Source: Bartonella henselae str. Houston-1 (lineage in GTDB: Bacteria > Pseudomonadota > Alphaproteobacteria > Rhizobiales > Rhizobiaceae). From it: a stretch of 64,000 nt of DNA. Below are positions 20,248 to 30,623 of this stretch, piece after piece. Within the stretch, counting starts at the first letter, position 1; every line of letters begins with the position of its first letter. The DNA lies in contig NC_005956.1 in the NCBI RefSeq assembly GCF_000046705.1, positions 434,001 to 498,000 of the forward strand, given 5' to 3'. Under the pieces are notes generated by a model. It had not been told where the DNA came from. It made no database searches and saw nothing but the letters and a program-made list of their open reading frames with translations. The translations under genes and the position numbers were made by a program.

Positions 20248-21621
20248 ATGGCACTTGATATAACTGATGAAAGTGAAATTTATAACTTAGATTCCTTGGT
20301 TAGCTATTCCCAAGGGGGGTGTAAAGCAGAGCATGATTGGCGTATTGGTACAGAACATGAAAAATTTCCTTTTTATAGAGGTGACTTTCGTCCTGTTCCT
20401 TATGAAGGTTCGAGAGGAATACGCGCACTTTTAGAGGGAATGCAAAAAGCGTTAGGATGGGAACCTATTTTAGATGAGGGAAATATTATTGGGCTTGTAG
20501 GATCGGTTGGTCAAGGTGCTATTTCTTTGGAACCAGGAGGACAGTTTGAATTATCTGGCGCACTACTAAAAACGATTGGTGATACTTATTGCGAAGTAAT
20601 TGAGCATTTAGCTCTTCTCAAGAAAATTTCAGAGCCATTGGGTATTGGTTTTCTAGGCATTGGTGCTAGTCCAAAGTGGACATTAACTGAAACTCCACGA
20701 ATGCCTAAATCACGTTATCGGATTATGGCCAATTATATGCCAAAAGTTGGTCATAGTGGTCTTGATATGATGTATCGCACATCGACTGTTCAGGTTAACC
20801 TTGATTTTTCATCTGAAACGGATATGCGGCGAAAAATGCAAGTATCAATGAAGTTGCAGTCTATTGCGACAGCATTATTTGCCAGCTCACCTTTTACTGA
20901 AGGGCGACCGAATGGCTTTTTGTCTTGGCGTTCTGAAATTTGGTGCGATACTGATAATCAGAGGACTGGGGTCCTTCCCTTTATATTTTCTGAGCGCTTT
21001 GGTTTTGCGGATTACGTTGAATGGGCACTTGATGTCCCGATGTATTTCGTTGTGCGTGACGGTCGTTATTACGATTGTACACATATAACTTTTCGTCAGT
21101 TTATGAATGGAGCATTAAGAGGGCAGGTTGCAAATGCAACACCCAATATGGGAGATTGGATTAATCATCTATCGACTTTGTTTCCTGAAGTACGCTTAAA
21201 ACGATTTTTGGAAATGAGAGGTGCTGATTGCGGTTCTTTGAAGCGTATTTGTGCGTTGTCGGCTTTTTGGGTTGGGATTCTTTATGATAGTGAAGCGCTT
21301 AATGAAGCAGAGGCTTTAACAAAAGATTGGTGTTTTGAAGAAGTTTTGGATATGCGCAAACGTGTTCCTAAAGAAGGGTTAAAAACACCTTTTCGTCAGA
21401 CCATCATTTTAGAAATAGCACGTCAGGCTGTTGCTATTTCACACAAGGGTTTAAAAAATCGTCGGCAGTATGCTTCTAATGGTTTGGATGAAACAAGTTT
21501 TTTGGCTCCCTTAGAAGAGGTTATTGCAATGGGACAAACAGATGCTGATAAATTTTTGTCTCTTTACCATTCTATTTGGGATAAATCTGTAGAACCTGTC
21601 TTTTTGGAATGCGTCTATTAA
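20248..21621 (+). CDS. gshA: Glutamate-cysteine ligase, alphaproteobacterial/plant type
   Basis: GshA makes gamma-glutamylcysteine, the first step of glutathione synthesis. The 457-residue sequence has the plant-type signatures: RIGTEHEKFPF near the start, GLVGSVGQGAISLEPGGQFELSGA in the ATP/metal site, the MPKSRYRIMANYMPKVG segment, MYRTSTVQVNLDFSSE, and a conserved FTEGRPNGFLSWRSEIW. It is downstream of rsmE on the same strand. A cystine carrier gene follows after an 816-base spacer, and glutaredoxin lies 4 kb on, so thiol supply and use cluster loosely here. Confidence 0.95.
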   Translation: MALDITDESEIYNLDSLVSYSQGGCKAEHDWRIGTEHEKFPFYRGDFRPVPYEGSRGIRALLEGMQKALGWEPILDEGNIIGLVGSVGQGAISLEPGGQFELSGALLKTIGDTYCEVIEHLALLKKISEPLGIGFLGIGASPKWTLTETPRMPKSRYRIMANYMPKVGHSGLDMMYRTSTVQVNLDFSSETDMRRKMQVSMKLQSIATALFASSPFTEGRPNGFLSWRSEIWCDTDNQRTGVLPFIFSERFGFADYVEWALDVPMYFVVRDGRYYDCTHITFRQFMNGALRGQVANATPNMGDWINHLSTLFPEVRLKRFLEMRGADCGSLKRICALSAFWVGILYDSEALNEAEALTKDWCFEEVLDMRKRVPKEGLKTPFRQTIILEIARQAVAISHKGLKNRRQYASNGLDETSFLAPLEEVIAMGQTDADKFLSLYHSIWDKSVEPVFLECVY

Positions 21622-22437
21622 ATTTTAAAGCAAGAAAAGCGCTGTATATTTTTAGAAGAACTACATACCATTGTTACAGCTCATGCACAGACTTGCTTTA
21701 AGAGAGATATCTCACTTTGTTCTCCATTTCATCTTCTGATGCTTGTCCATGGAGAATACAACGCAAGATTTATCGGGCACTGTCATCTTTATTTATGTAA
21801 GTAACAGATTCACTCTCATGATATTTTCTTATTCTACTTATTATGTAGCTAGCAAAAGATTTTTTAATTTACTTTAAAACGGGCTTAAAATGAGGGAATT
21901 TTGATTATATTCAAAATCCCCATTTAAGTAAAAAACAATAAATTATCTTTATAAATCAATATTATTGACAATAAAATGACGCATATTTTAAAAGAGGTAG
22001 AGATGAAAACTTTCATAATATCGATAATAAAATTGGTAAGGATGATTTAATATCGTATTAAGAAAAAGAAACCATGTAATTATCCGGTAGTTTATATAAG
22101 TCTTATTGCTTTACGTAGTAAGAGAGAAATGATAACATTATGCATATAATAAAGCATATTGAAATTTTCCTTTTAGTATCGGGATCCAATGAAATAGTGT
22201 TTATATTTTATCTGGTTTAAAAATTTTTATGGATAAAAGAAAATAATTTTATTTGATTTTTTTATCTTCTTTAAGCAGTTATTAGGAGATAAAAATTTCC
22301 CTTCTAACCTGTAAATTAAAAAAATAATGATTTTGTAAAAGCATCTTAAGCTTTATATTTCATTTTCAAATATCACGCATTAATTCTGGACTGTGCATAT
22401 GATTCAATATCAAGCATAACAATAGTGAGCATAAACA
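21622..22437. other. Long spacer between gshA and the cystine carrier gene
   Basis: These 816 bases hold no intact gene on either strand. I found no recognisable remnant and no clear terminator after gshA. The promoter of the carrier gene must be in the AT-rich right part. A sulphur-responsive element was looked for and not seen. Confidence 0.4.
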
Positions 22438-23793
22438 ATGGCATTTAATTTTTTCATCAATTTATTTCTATTTGTTATTTTTTTGTTATGGCTTGGCCAG
22501 AGTAAGAGGATGAAATGGAGCCTCTCATTACGTGTTATGCTAGGGCTTATCCTTGGCTTGATTTTTGGCAGTGTTTTGCAGGTTATTTATGGAGAAGGTG
22601 AAGCTACTTTGTTGAAATCAATTGAATGGTTTAACATTGTTGGTAATGGCTATATCTTGTTATTACAGATGATTGTTATGCCATTGGTTTTTATCTCTAT
22701 CGTTTCAGCGATCGCTCATTTGCATTCTGTTTATGCTATTGGCAAAATGAGTATAATGACAATTTCAATATTGCTCTTTACAACTGCTCTTTCAGCGTTG
22801 GTTGGCGTTTTGGTAGTTAATGCCTTTGGATTAACGACGAGTGGTTTGGTAAATGAAGGGCAAGATGTTTCTAATATTCTCGGGGATCGTATTTCTCAAC
22901 TTGGGGATATGAATATTCCAAAGATGATTTTATCCTTAATTCCTAAAAACCCCTTTGCTGAGTTAAGTGGAGCCAAGCGTACATCAATTATCAGTGTTGT
23001 TATTTTTGCGTCGTTTTTAGGGGCTGCGGTTCTTCTTTTAAAGAAAGATGAGCCAGATAAAGGGGAAAAAGCACTTCTATTTATTCAAGTGGCACAATCT
23101 TGGATTATGCGGTTAGTCCGTATTGTGATTGCTTTGACACCTTATGGTATTTTTGCACTTATGACTAAAGTAGGTGCGTCTTCGCATGTTGCAGATATTT
23201 TAAATTTATTGGTTTTTATTATCGCCTCCTATGTTGGTATTATCCTTATATTTGGAATTCATGGTGTGTTGCTTGGTATATCGGGAATTAATCCCTTCCG
23301 TTTTTTCAAAAAGGTTTTACCGGTTTTGACATTTGCTTTTAGCAGTCGTTCAAGTGCTGCAAGTATTCCTTTAAATATTGAGGCCCAAACGCAATGGATT
23401 GGTGTCCCACAATCAATAGCCAGTTTTGCAGCCTCTTTTGGGGCCACAATTGGACAAAATGGTTGTGCAGGTCTTTATCCAGCAATGCTTGCGACCATGA
23501 TAGCGCCCTCTATGGGTATTAATCCTTTTGATCCTACGTGGATTGCTGCTCTTGTTGGTGTTGTAACGTTGAGTTCTATTGGTGTTGCTGGTGTTGGTGG
23601 TGGTGCTATTTTCGCTGCATTGATCGTGTTGCCAATTATGGGGCTTCCTGTTTCTTTGGTCGCTGTACTTATGTCTATTGAACCTTTCATTGATATGGGG
23701 CGTACAGCTTTAAATGTAAATGATTCAATGTTGGCTGGAACTATAACCAGCCAGATGTTACAAACAACGGATAGAAGCATCTTTGAAAAATAA
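22438..23793 (+). CDS. L-cystine:cation symporter, TcyP/YdjN-like
   Basis: A dicarboxylate/amino-acid:cation symporter (DAACS) family protein of about 451 residues with eight or more hydrophobic segments. The family core is present: [39 protein letters not shown] (the serine-rich re-entrant loop), [20 protein letters not shown], and [20 protein letters not shown]. The GQNGCAG and [10 protein letters not shown] forms fit the cystine-specific TcyP/YdjN branch rather than glutamate carriers such as GltP. It would bring in cystine, the source of cysteine for the GshA pathway. It ends 15 bases before the convergent methyltransferase gene. Confidence 0.85.
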   Translation: MAFNFFINLFLFVIFLLWLGQSKRMKWSLSLRVMLGLILGLIFGSVLQVIYGEGEATLLKSIEWFNIVGNGYILLLQMIVMPLVFISIVSAIAHLHSVYAIGKMSIMTISILLFTTALSALVGVLVVNAFGLTTSGLVNEGQDVSNILGDRISQLGDMNIPKMILSLIPKNPFAELSGAKRTSIISVVIFASFLGAAVLLLKKDEPDKGEKALLFIQVAQSWIMRLVRIVIALTPYGIFALMTKVGASSHVADILNLLVFIIASYVGIILIFGIHGVLLGISGINPFRFFKKVLPVLTFAFSSRSSAASIPLNIEAQTQWIGVPQSIASFAASFGATIGQNGCAGLYPAMLATMIAPSMGINPFDPTWIAALVGVVTLSSIGVAGVGGGAIFAALIVLPIMGLPVSLVAVLMSIEPFIDMGRTALNVNDSMLAGTITSQMLQTTDRSIFEK

Positions 23794-23808
23794 TTTTCAT
23801 GGTGAATC

Positions 23809-24693
23809 TTATGTTTTTTTTGACTGTTTTACTAAAACATCTGCAAGAGATATTTGCGCTGAGCCTGGCTGTATGGGTTTTTGCTGATTTGGGTGAGGAG
23901 CCCAACCAGAAAGCCAAATGAAAGAAAAATGCGCGCGAATACGGCCATCAAGATCGCTAAATCGTTTTGCATAGATTTCAGCTGCACGGAGAAAAAAGCG
24001 CTTGGATACAGGGCGTCGTGAGCGATTAATGAGCGCATTTTGCATTCCCATAGCTCTAAGGTCATTTATGAGATCAAACATTGTATCGTAGCGTATTGTG
24101 ACATCTTCAATATCTGCTACAGGGAGAGCAAAACCAACACGCTGTAAAAGAGCACCTACCGCACGAATATCGGCAAAAGGATAGATCCTTGGACTTGCCC
24201 CGCCATAGATTTCAATTTCAGCTTGCAAGAGGCATTCACGTAATTCTGAGAGCGTACCAACCCCAGCCATAACAGCCAGAAATAAACCATCTGGTTTAAG
24301 GATATTTTTTATCTGACTAAGAACGCCAGGGGTATCATTGGTCAATTGTAATGAAAGAAGTGAAACGATAAGATCACAATAATTTTGAGGAAAATCAAGA
24401 AATTCTCGAGAACGTAAATGAAATTTTTTGTCATGGTTTTGATAAAGCATGTCGGTTTCAACACGTTCTATGGAATGAACTTTTCCAGATTTCATAAGGG
24501 TTTGTGCTGCAAGATCTGTATGGCTGTGTAAATCTAAAGCTAATGTAAAGAGACGATCAACAGTGTTAAGACGTTTATAGAGATCTTCAGCCATGTGGGA
24601 TAGTAGAAAGTCATACCCTTCTTTTGCTTTTTGAAAAGCGCGTTTGCGGAATTGTTCAATGCGTTCGTGATCAAAAATTAAAGGATGCGACAT
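23809..24693 (-). CDS. SAM-dependent methyltransferase, BioC/NDUFAF5-like
   Basis: A 294-residue class I methyltransferase-fold protein. The N-terminus (FDHERIEQFRKRAF) and the layout of LALDLHSHTDLAAQTL, ERVETDML, YCDLIVSLLSLQLTND, and LKPDGLFLAVMAGVGTLSELR match the alphaproteobacterial group related to BioC and mitochondrial NDUFAF5. That eukaryotic relative acts as an arginine hydroxylase in complex I assembly, so a role in respiration is possible. The glycine-rich SAM loop is weak (LDLHSHTD instead of DxGxGxG), as in that subgroup. The gene is divergent from comF, an arrangement common in rhizobial genomes. Confidence 0.8.
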   Translation of the reverse strand: MSHPLIFDHERIEQFRKRAFQKAKEGYDFLLSHMAEDLYKRLNTVDRLFTLALDLHSHTDLAAQTLMKSGKVHSIERVETDMLYQNHDKKFHLRSREFLDFPQNYCDLIVSLLSLQLTNDTPGVLSQIKNILKPDGLFLAVMAGVGTLSELRECLLQAEIEIYGGASPRIYPFADIRAVGALLQRVGFALPVADIEDVTIRYDTMFDLINDLRAMGMQNALINRSRRPVSKRFFLRAAEIYAKRFSDLDGRIRAHFSFIWLSGWAPHPNQQKPIQPGSAQISLADVLVKQSKKT

Positions 24694-24875
24694 ATCGTTA
24701 AGGTCTTTTGATCTTTAATGAATATAGTTTTGAGAGAGTTCATTTTTGTGCAAGTTTTGTCAAGTTTATGATGTGAAAGAAAAACAAATTTCTAAGAAGT
24801 AAGAGTTTTTAAAGGAATTAAAATTAAAAATAAAAAAAGATTTTTTGTACAGGGAAGCTATAAAAGCCTAAATTA

Positions 24876-25664
24876 ATGATGTTATGTTTTCAAGAAGTGG
24901 CTTTAAATGGCGGGAATATATTAAGTAAATTTACTGAGCGCTTGCTAACAATTTTATATCCGCCGATTTGCCCTGGATGTAAGCAAAGAGTTTCTGCTTA
25001 TGGTACCATTTGCTCTGAGTGTTGGAAAGATCTTCAATTTATTACAAAACCTTATTGTCCTGTTATGGGAGTTCCTTTTGTTTATGATATGGGGGACGGT
25101 TTTCTCAGTGGTGAAGCGCTTCAAAATTCTCTACCTTTTTCACGTGTTCGCTCAGTTATTGTTCACAAGGGGGTAGCACAATCTCTGGTAACACGATTAA
25201 AATATGGTGATCATGTAGAATTGGCATCTTTTATGGCTAATTGGATGGTATCTGCTGGACGTGAGATTGTTGATGATTGCGATATTATTATTTCCGTTCC
25301 TTTGCATTTTCGTCGTTTTTTGAAGCGACGTTATAATCAATCTGCTGAGCTTGCGCGTTATATTGCAAGAGTGCAGAAAAAAGAATTTAAGCCCGGTTGG
25401 CTTGTACGTTGTCGGCATACTCGCCCGCAGGTGAATTTATCTGCTAGGGAACGAAAACTGAATGTGCTGAATGCTTTTGAAGTACCACGTAAAGTTAAAA
25501 AATATCTAAAGGGACGTTCTATTTTGCTCATTGATGATGTTTTTACAACAGGCGCGACAGTTACAGCCGCAGCTGCAACATTAAAACGTGCAGGGGCGCG
25601 TCAAGTTGATGTGCTAACATTTTCACGTGTACTAAAAGAGGCTTCTATATTTCCTAATTCTTGA
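24876..25664 (+). CDS. ComF family phosphoribosyltransferase-like protein
   Basis: ComF proteins carry an N-terminal zinc ribbon and a phosphoribosyltransferase domain and are tied to DNA uptake in competent bacteria, but their role in non-competent species is not known. The zinc site is visible as CPGC...CSECW (about 29-48). The C-terminal PRPP loop is LLIDDVFTTGATVTAAAATLKRAGA with Asp near 220. Other hallmarks are VPLHFRRFLKRRYNQSAELARYIA and RPQVNLSARERKLNV. The 262-residue length is normal. Two ATGs lie side by side at 24876 and 24879, with no strong ribosome site. The glutaredoxin gene follows 47 bases later. Confidence 0.92.
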   Translation: MMLCFQEVALNGGNILSKFTERLLTILYPPICPGCKQRVSAYGTICSECWKDLQFITKPYCPVMGVPFVYDMGDGFLSGEALQNSLPFSRVRSVIVHKGVAQSLVTRLKYGDHVELASFMANWMVSAGREIVDDCDIIISVPLHFRRFLKRRYNQSAELARYIARVQKKEFKPGWLVRCRHTRPQVNLSARERKLNVLNAFEVPRKVKKYLKGRSILLIDDVFTTGATVTAAAATLKRAGARQVDVLTFSRVLKEASIFPNS

Positions 25665-25711
25665 GAGAAGCTTTAATTTATAAATATTTTGAAAACATTG
25701 GAGAAAACACG

Positions 25712-25969
25712 ATGAAAGAAATCATACTTTATACACGTCCTAACTGTCCTTACTGCAAGAGAGCACGTGATTTGCTTGATAAAAAAGGTGTAAAATATAC
25801 AGATATTGACGCATCAACTTCTCTTCGCCAAGAAATGGTGCAGCGAGCGAATGGGCGTAATACATTTCCACAAATTTTTATAGGTGATTATCATGTTGGC
25901 GGTTGTGATGATCTTTACGCTTTAGAAAATAAAGGGAAGCTCGATTCTTTGTTGCAGGACGTACATTAA
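25712..25969 (+). CDS. grxC: Glutaredoxin 3
   Basis: A small glutathione-dependent thiol-disulphide reductase. The 85-residue protein has the active-site CPYC (about 11-14), the glutathione-binding TFPQIFIGDYHVGGCDDL, and a C-terminal helix. The ATG at 25712 has GGAG eight bases upstream; a longer frame starting inside the end of comF is not supported. It is probably co-transcribed with comF and ends 22 bases before the convergent ubiG. Confidence 0.96.
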   Translation: MKEIILYTRPNCPYCKRARDLLDKKGVKYTDIDASTSLRQEMVQRANGRNTFPQIFIGDYHVGGCDDLYALENKGKLDSLLQDVH

Positions 25970-25991
25970 ATTAATTGGAGATTATGTTTGC

Positions 25992-26744
25992 TTAAGATTT
26001 TTTTGCCAGAAGCAGATAATTAACGTTCATATCTTTTGAGCGATTCCAGCTGTCGTTTAATGGATTATAAGTAACACCGATCTCATCAACGACAGTGAGA
26101 GCGTTTTGTAATAAGAGATTCTTCAGTTCTCGAGGTTTGAGAAACTTTTTATAGTTGTGGGTTCCTTTCGGAAGCCAACGTAAAATATATTCAGCGCCTA
26201 TAATAGCGAGTCCCCATGCTTTCCATGTACGGTTGAGTGTTGAGATAAACATCAATCCTTGTGGCTTGAGCATTTTTGCTGTAGCCTCTATGAAGAGATT
26301 AACATCAGCCACATGTTCAACAACTTCCATATTAAGGATGATATCAAATTGCTCTCCTTCAGTAGCAAGTGCTTCCGCAGTAGTGGTGCGGTAGTCAATT
26401 GAAAGGCCATTTTGGGCTGCGTGGATTTTTGCGACTTCAATATTTGTTTGGGAAGCATCAGCTCCTACAACCATAGCGCCAAGACGTGCCATTGGTTCGC
26501 ATAATAAACCACCTCCACAGCCAATATCAAGGATTTTTAAATTTTCGAAGGGCTTAAGTGAAACAGGATCACGATGAAGTTCTAGACAGATTTTTTCTCT
26601 AATGTAAGCAAGGCGTGTTGGATTGAATTGATGAAGTGGCCGAAATTTTCCGTGTGGATTCCACCATTCAGCGGCAATACGCGAAAAATGGTCAACTTCA
26701 CTTTGATCAAGTGTGGTGCGTGTTTCATTTATCATATTGCTCAT
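25992..26744 (-). CDS. ubiG: Ubiquinone biosynthesis O-methyltransferase
   Basis: UbiG carries out both O-methylations in ubiquinone synthesis. The 250-residue protein opens with the family segment [30 protein letters not shown] and has the SAM motif [19 protein letters not shown], the acidic VVGADAS strand end, and later VVEHVADV and FISTLNRT. It is the second ubiquinone gene in the window after ispB and with ubiA. It is divergent from lysC, the usual order in alphaproteobacteria. Confidence 0.96.
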
Positions 26745-26928
26745 TTTTTATTTTTTCATAATTAAGTCAAGTTGATTGTATCCAAAGTCAAGGGAAATTA
26801 ACATACATAGAGTGCACTTGCACAAATGATAGATATTAGGTATGTGAAAAGTGGTTTATTGATACGGGAGTAAGTCCTTATTTTTACTGTCGTTTGAGAT
26901 AAGAAACGTAAAGGTAAGAGTATTATTG

Positions 26929-28185
26929 ATGGCGCGGATTGTCATGAAATTTGGCGGAACATCTGTAGCAAACATTGAACGTATTTATAATGTTGCACAG
27001 CATGTTAAAAGAGAGGTAGATGCGGGCAATGAGGTTGCGGTGGTGGTATCCGCAATGGCCGGTAAAACTAATGAGCTTGTTCAGTGGACATGTGACGCTT
27101 CACCAATACATAAAGATGCTTATGAATATGATGTGGTTGTTGCTTCTGGTGAACAGGTAACGGCAGGTTTGTTGGCCCTTACACTTCAAGAAATGGGAGT
27201 GAATGCTCGTTCATGGCTTGGTTGGCAAATTCCTATTCACACAGATAGTGCACATGGGAGTGCACGTATTACAGATATTGATGGATCTTTTTTAATACAA
27301 CGTTTTCAGGAAGGTCAGGTAGCAGTTATTGCTGGTTTTCAAGGATTGGCGCCAGATAATCGGATTTCTACTTTGGGGCGTGGTGGATCAGATACAAGTG
27401 CTGTTGCAATGGCAGCAGCTATACAGGCTGATCGTTGTGATATTTATACAGATGTGGACGGTGTTTATACAACGGATCCGCGCGTAGAACCTAAGGCACG
27501 TCGTTTACCAAAAGTGGCTTTTGAAGAAATGCTGGAAATGGCTTCTCTTGGGGCAAAAGTTTTACAGGTTCGGTCTGTTGAATTGGCTATGGTTCATAAC
27601 GTCCGTACCTTCGTGCGTTCAAGTTTTGAGGATCCCAATGCATTAGGCATGGGTGATCCAATGAATTCTTCTGGAACACTTATTTGCGATGAGGATGAAA
27701 TCGTGGAACAACAGAATGTTACTGGTATTGCTTTTGCTAAGGATGAAGCGCAAATTTCGCTCCGTCGGCTTGCAGATCGCCCAGGGATCTCCGCAGCAAT
27801 TTTTGGCCCCTTGGCCGAAGCGCGAATTAATGTTGATATGATTGTACAAAATATTTCTGAAGATGGTTCAAAAACTGATATGACTTTTACTGTACCATCA
27901 GCAGATGTAGATAAGGCTGTTGCGCTTCTTGAGAAAAATCGTAAAGAGATTGGGTTTGATGTTATCCAATCTGAAAGCGGTCTTGCCAAGATATCTGTTA
28001 TTGGTGTTGGAATGCGCAGTCATGCAGGTGTTGCGGCTACAGCTTTTAGGGCTTTGGCTGAAAAGGGTATTAATATTCAAGCAATCACGACTTCAGAGAT
28101 TAAGATTTCTATTTTGATTGACAGCGTTTATACTGAGCTTGCAGTGAGAACATTACATGCTGTTTATGGACTTGATAAGGGTTAA
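26929..28185 (+). CDS. lysC: Aspartate kinase
   Basis: LysC phosphorylates aspartate at the entry to lysine, threonine, methionine and diaminopimelate synthesis. The 418-residue protein shows KFGGTSVANIERI, SGEQVTAGLLAL, TLGRGGSDTSAVAMAAAI, and DVDGVYTTDPR in the kinase domain (about 1-250), followed by two ACT regulatory domains (about 265-418), the first recognisable from GIAFAKDEAQISLRRLADRPG and the second from ISVIGVGMRSHAGVAATAF. This is the lysine-sensitive type fed back through ACT domains. The ATG at 26929 follows a TTG at 26926. A hairpin lies soon after the stop. Confidence 0.97.
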   Translation: MARIVMKFGGTSVANIERIYNVAQHVKREVDAGNEVAVVVSAMAGKTNELVQWTCDASPIHKDAYEYDVVVASGEQVTAGLLALTLQEMGVNARSWLGWQIPIHTDSAHGSARITDIDGSFLIQRFQEGQVAVIAGFQGLAPDNRISTLGRGGSDTSAVAMAAAIQADRCDIYTDVDGVYTTDPRVEPKARRLPKVAFEEMLEMASLGAKVLQVRSVELAMVHNVRTFVRSSFEDPNALGMGDPMNSSGTLICDEDEIVEQQNVTGIAFAKDEAQISLRRLADRPGISAAIFGPLAEARINVDMIVQNISEDGSKTDMTFTVPSADVDKAVALLEKNRKEIGFDVIQSESGLAKISVIGVGMRSHAGVAATAFRALAEKGINIQAITTSEIKISILIDSVYTELAVRTLHAVYGLDKG

Positions 28186-28222
28186 GCATAAAAGGTTTCC
28201 AATAATGTGATCATTCATAGGA

Positions 28223-28249
28223 GTAGGGGAGTGAAAAACTCCCTACATA
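28223..28249 (+). terminator. Possible terminator hairpin after lysC
   Basis: GTAGGGGAGT, a short A-rich loop and ACTCCCTAC form a stem with one bulged G, 37 bases after the lysC stop. No clear T run follows, so it could be a processing or Rho-assisted end instead. Confidence 0.4.
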
Positions 28250-29107
28250 AGTTGTTCAATGGAAGATGAGAAATATACACTCGTTCAAATATATATGTTA
28301 TGTAGGAAACTTTGTGAATGCTGAGTTAAATTATAGAGCTTATAGATTTGATTTCATTGAATTATTCACGCTATTATGCAAAATAGAGGCGACGAGATAT
28401 ATTCCCTTAATATTTTTTATTTTCTCAAATGATTGTTGAAAACTTTCTATAGATACGGTGGATTTAATTTTATTTTTTGCATAAGGGTGAATAAAAATCT
28501 AAAATAAATAAGCGCACAGCAATTGTGAGTTGAAGGAAGATATTCACTTTAAAGAATGCACAAAATCCTTCTTTTTTCTTAACGTACTGATTTCCAGGTT
28601 TGATTTATCTACTCTTTTCGGCTTTGGATATAAGGTCATTTATATCAACTTCAGTAAGAAAAGCCTCAGATAGTTTCAATCAAACTAAATAACAATCTAC
28701 TGCGTTTATGAAAACCGTAATTTGCATAATTATAGTTATGATAAAATTGAGATATTTGAGACTGTTCATTAAAACCTTTTGAAAAGGTTACAATAGATAA
28801 TTTGTTCCTTTTGATTATCTTACACACACCATTCATCTATATTAATCGGTCAGGATCTAAACAAAATCAGATGAGGACGTAGTGTTTTATGCTAATCACA
28901 CATTATGAGGATGGATCTCCTTACATAAGATTTTAAGATGGGATTAAATAATTTTCAAAAAAATACCTTTTCCAATTGTCAGTCGATGATAGATATCAGA
29001 ATGTTTTTTCTTATTCATTTTTGTAATTATGATACAGCCATAATGTAACAACTCAATCAAACTGTTTTGTAAAAGATGAGCATAAGAAAGTAGGTTTTCG
29101 TTTGTTT
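28250..29107. other. Long non-coding spacer between lysC and nhaA
   Basis: About 860 bases without an intact gene between two convergent genes, where no promoter is needed. A small palindrome (AACCTTTT, G, AAAAGGTT) lies at 28773-28789 without a T run. The length suggests a lost gene, but the sequence is too decayed for me to name it. Confidence 0.4.
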
Positions 29108-30469
29108 TTATTGAGAACTATGAGACGCTTTTTTATTGCGTTTGATATAAATGAGGCCATATCCAAGCCCGATAAGAGCAGATAAACCAGATCCACAAAG
29201 AACACCAATTTTTGCAGAATCAAGCAGAACAATATCTTTAAAAGCAAGCATTGAAACAAAGATAGACATTGTAAAGCCAATTCCTGCTAAAAACCCAATC
29301 AACAAAATTCCTGCCCATGTCATTTGAGGAGGCAATCGACACAGCCCTGATTTTACTGCTAGATAACTTGCAGTTATAATACCAAGAGGTTTACCAATAA
29401 AGAGACCAATTACAACACCAAGAACAATCAAGAAAGATTTATCAGAAGAAAGATCAAAATTTGCAAAACTAACACCAGCATTTGCAAAAGCGAAAATTGG
29501 CATCACACCATATGCGACCCATGGATGCAATGCTTTTTGAATACGTGTTACTGGCGCAATTATATCACGTTGTCCTTTACGCATTTTTTTCAGTGCAGTT
29601 GAGATATGATGCAGGTCTGTTTTTGTATTTTTTTCTTGAAGAATTTGCATAGCGTTGCTCAGTATTGTAAGCGGAGCTATAAGCGTACGAGTCGGAAGAA
29701 CTGGAGTCATCATACCTAAAATCACACCTGCAAGTGATGGATGAATGCCCGTTACCATTAAGCCCCACCAAATGATTGCACCAGGTAGAATGTAAAGCCA
29801 TGCTGATGCGAATCCAATCCATTGAAAAAATAATACTAAAGCAATACCTGCTATAGCAATAACGAGACCACTAGGATCAATGTTCGTTGAATAGAAAAAA
29901 GCAATAATAAGAACAGCTATAATATCATCAATAATTGCTAAGGATAAGAGAATGATATGAAGGTTAGAAGGAATTTTTTTTCCAAGAAGAGCAAGAATAC
30001 CTAGCGCAAAGGCAATATCTGTTGCTGTTGGCACAGCCCAACCATGTATCTGTCCACTGTTAAAGTTGAAGCTGAAATAAATAATTGCAGGAAGACAAAC
30101 TCCACCTATTGCTGCAACAATTGGTAAAATTGCTTGTTTAAAATCGGCTAGAGCACCTTCATGAATTTCACGTCGGATTTCCATTCCAGCTACGAGAAAG
30201 AAAACAGCCATGAGAGCATCGTTAACCCAGAAATGTAAATCCCATGAAAGGGTAAAATGGCCAAAGTTAAAGCCAAGAGGTGTATGCCAGAAGGATTCGT
30301 AAAGAGAAGCATATTCAGAATTGGCAAACATGAGTGCAGCAGCAGCGGCTAATAAAAGGACAACACCGCTGAGGGCTTCGATATGGAGAAAACGCTCAAT
30401 AGCTGAAAGCGCTTGATTCGTAACACGAGAAGCGCGATTAGGCAGGCGATTTGAAGATAAATCAGACAT
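29108..30469 (-). CDS. nhaA: Na+/H+ antiporter NhaA
   Basis: NhaA exchanges two protons for one sodium ion across the inner membrane. The 453-residue protein has about twelve hydrophobic segments and the NhaA motifs: HFWVNDALMAVFFLVAGMEIRREI, WAVPTATDIAFALGILALLG with the ion-binding Asp, SLAIIDDIIAVLIIAFFYS with the paired Asp, and a conserved LFIGKPLGI and GFTMSIFVSMLAF near the end. The ATG at 30469 has GGAG eight bases upstream; a TTG at 30481 is less likely. A perfect 13-base inverted repeat lies 53 bases upstream. Confidence 0.96.
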   Translation of the reverse strand: MSDLSSNRLPNRASRVTNQALSAIERFLHIEALSGVVLLLAAAAALMFANSEYASLYESFWHTPLGFNFGHFTLSWDLHFWVNDALMAVFFLVAGMEIRREIHEGALADFKQAILPIVAAIGGVCLPAIIYFSFNFNSGQIHGWAVPTATDIAFALGILALLGKKIPSNLHIILLSLAIIDDIIAVLIIAFFYSTNIDPSGLVIAIAGIALVLFFQWIGFASAWLYILPGAIIWWGLMVTGIHPSLAGVILGMMTPVLPTRTLIAPLTILSNAMQILQEKNTKTDLHHISTALKKMRKGQRDIIAPVTRIQKALHPWVAYGVMPIFAFANAGVSFANFDLSSDKSFLIVLGVVIGLFIGKPLGIITASYLAVKSGLCRLPPQMTWAGILLIGFLAGIGFTMSIFVSMLAFKDIVLLDSAKIGVLCGSGLSALIGLGYGLIYIKRNKKASHSSQ

Positions 30470-30521
30470 AAACAACTCCAACTATCGACAATTTTACGAA
30501 TATATATTTTCTACATGAACT

Positions 30522-30555
30522 CTTTTGTATGGTATTCTCTTGTACCATACAAAAG
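30522..30555. repeat. Perfect 13-base inverted repeat upstream of nhaA
   Basis: CTTTTGTATGGTA and TACCATACAAAAG are exact complements separated by 8 bases, about 53 bases before the nhaA ATG and 69 bases after the stop of the next minus-strand gene. For minus-strand transcription the T-rich stretch precedes the stem, so it is not a standard terminator for the upstream gene. It could be an operator or a 5' leader hairpin of nhaA. Confidence 0.7.
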
Positions 30556-30623
30556 AAAAAAGAAGGATAAAGCTCTTAAATCTTATAGACAAGATCATTA
30601 TATTAAAAAATAAACATATTTTT

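Noticed and set aside
21622-22437. Possible riboswitch or sulphur-responsive leader before the cystine carrier gene
   Set aside because: No conserved core of a known riboswitch and no convincing multi-stem fold was found by eye.
27594-27989. 131-codon minus-strand frame
   Set aside because: It is antisense to the ACT domains of lysC, which are well conserved.
28773-28789. Palindrome AACCTTTT-G-AAAAGGTT as a terminator
   Set aside because: It is far from both gene ends and has no T run on either side.
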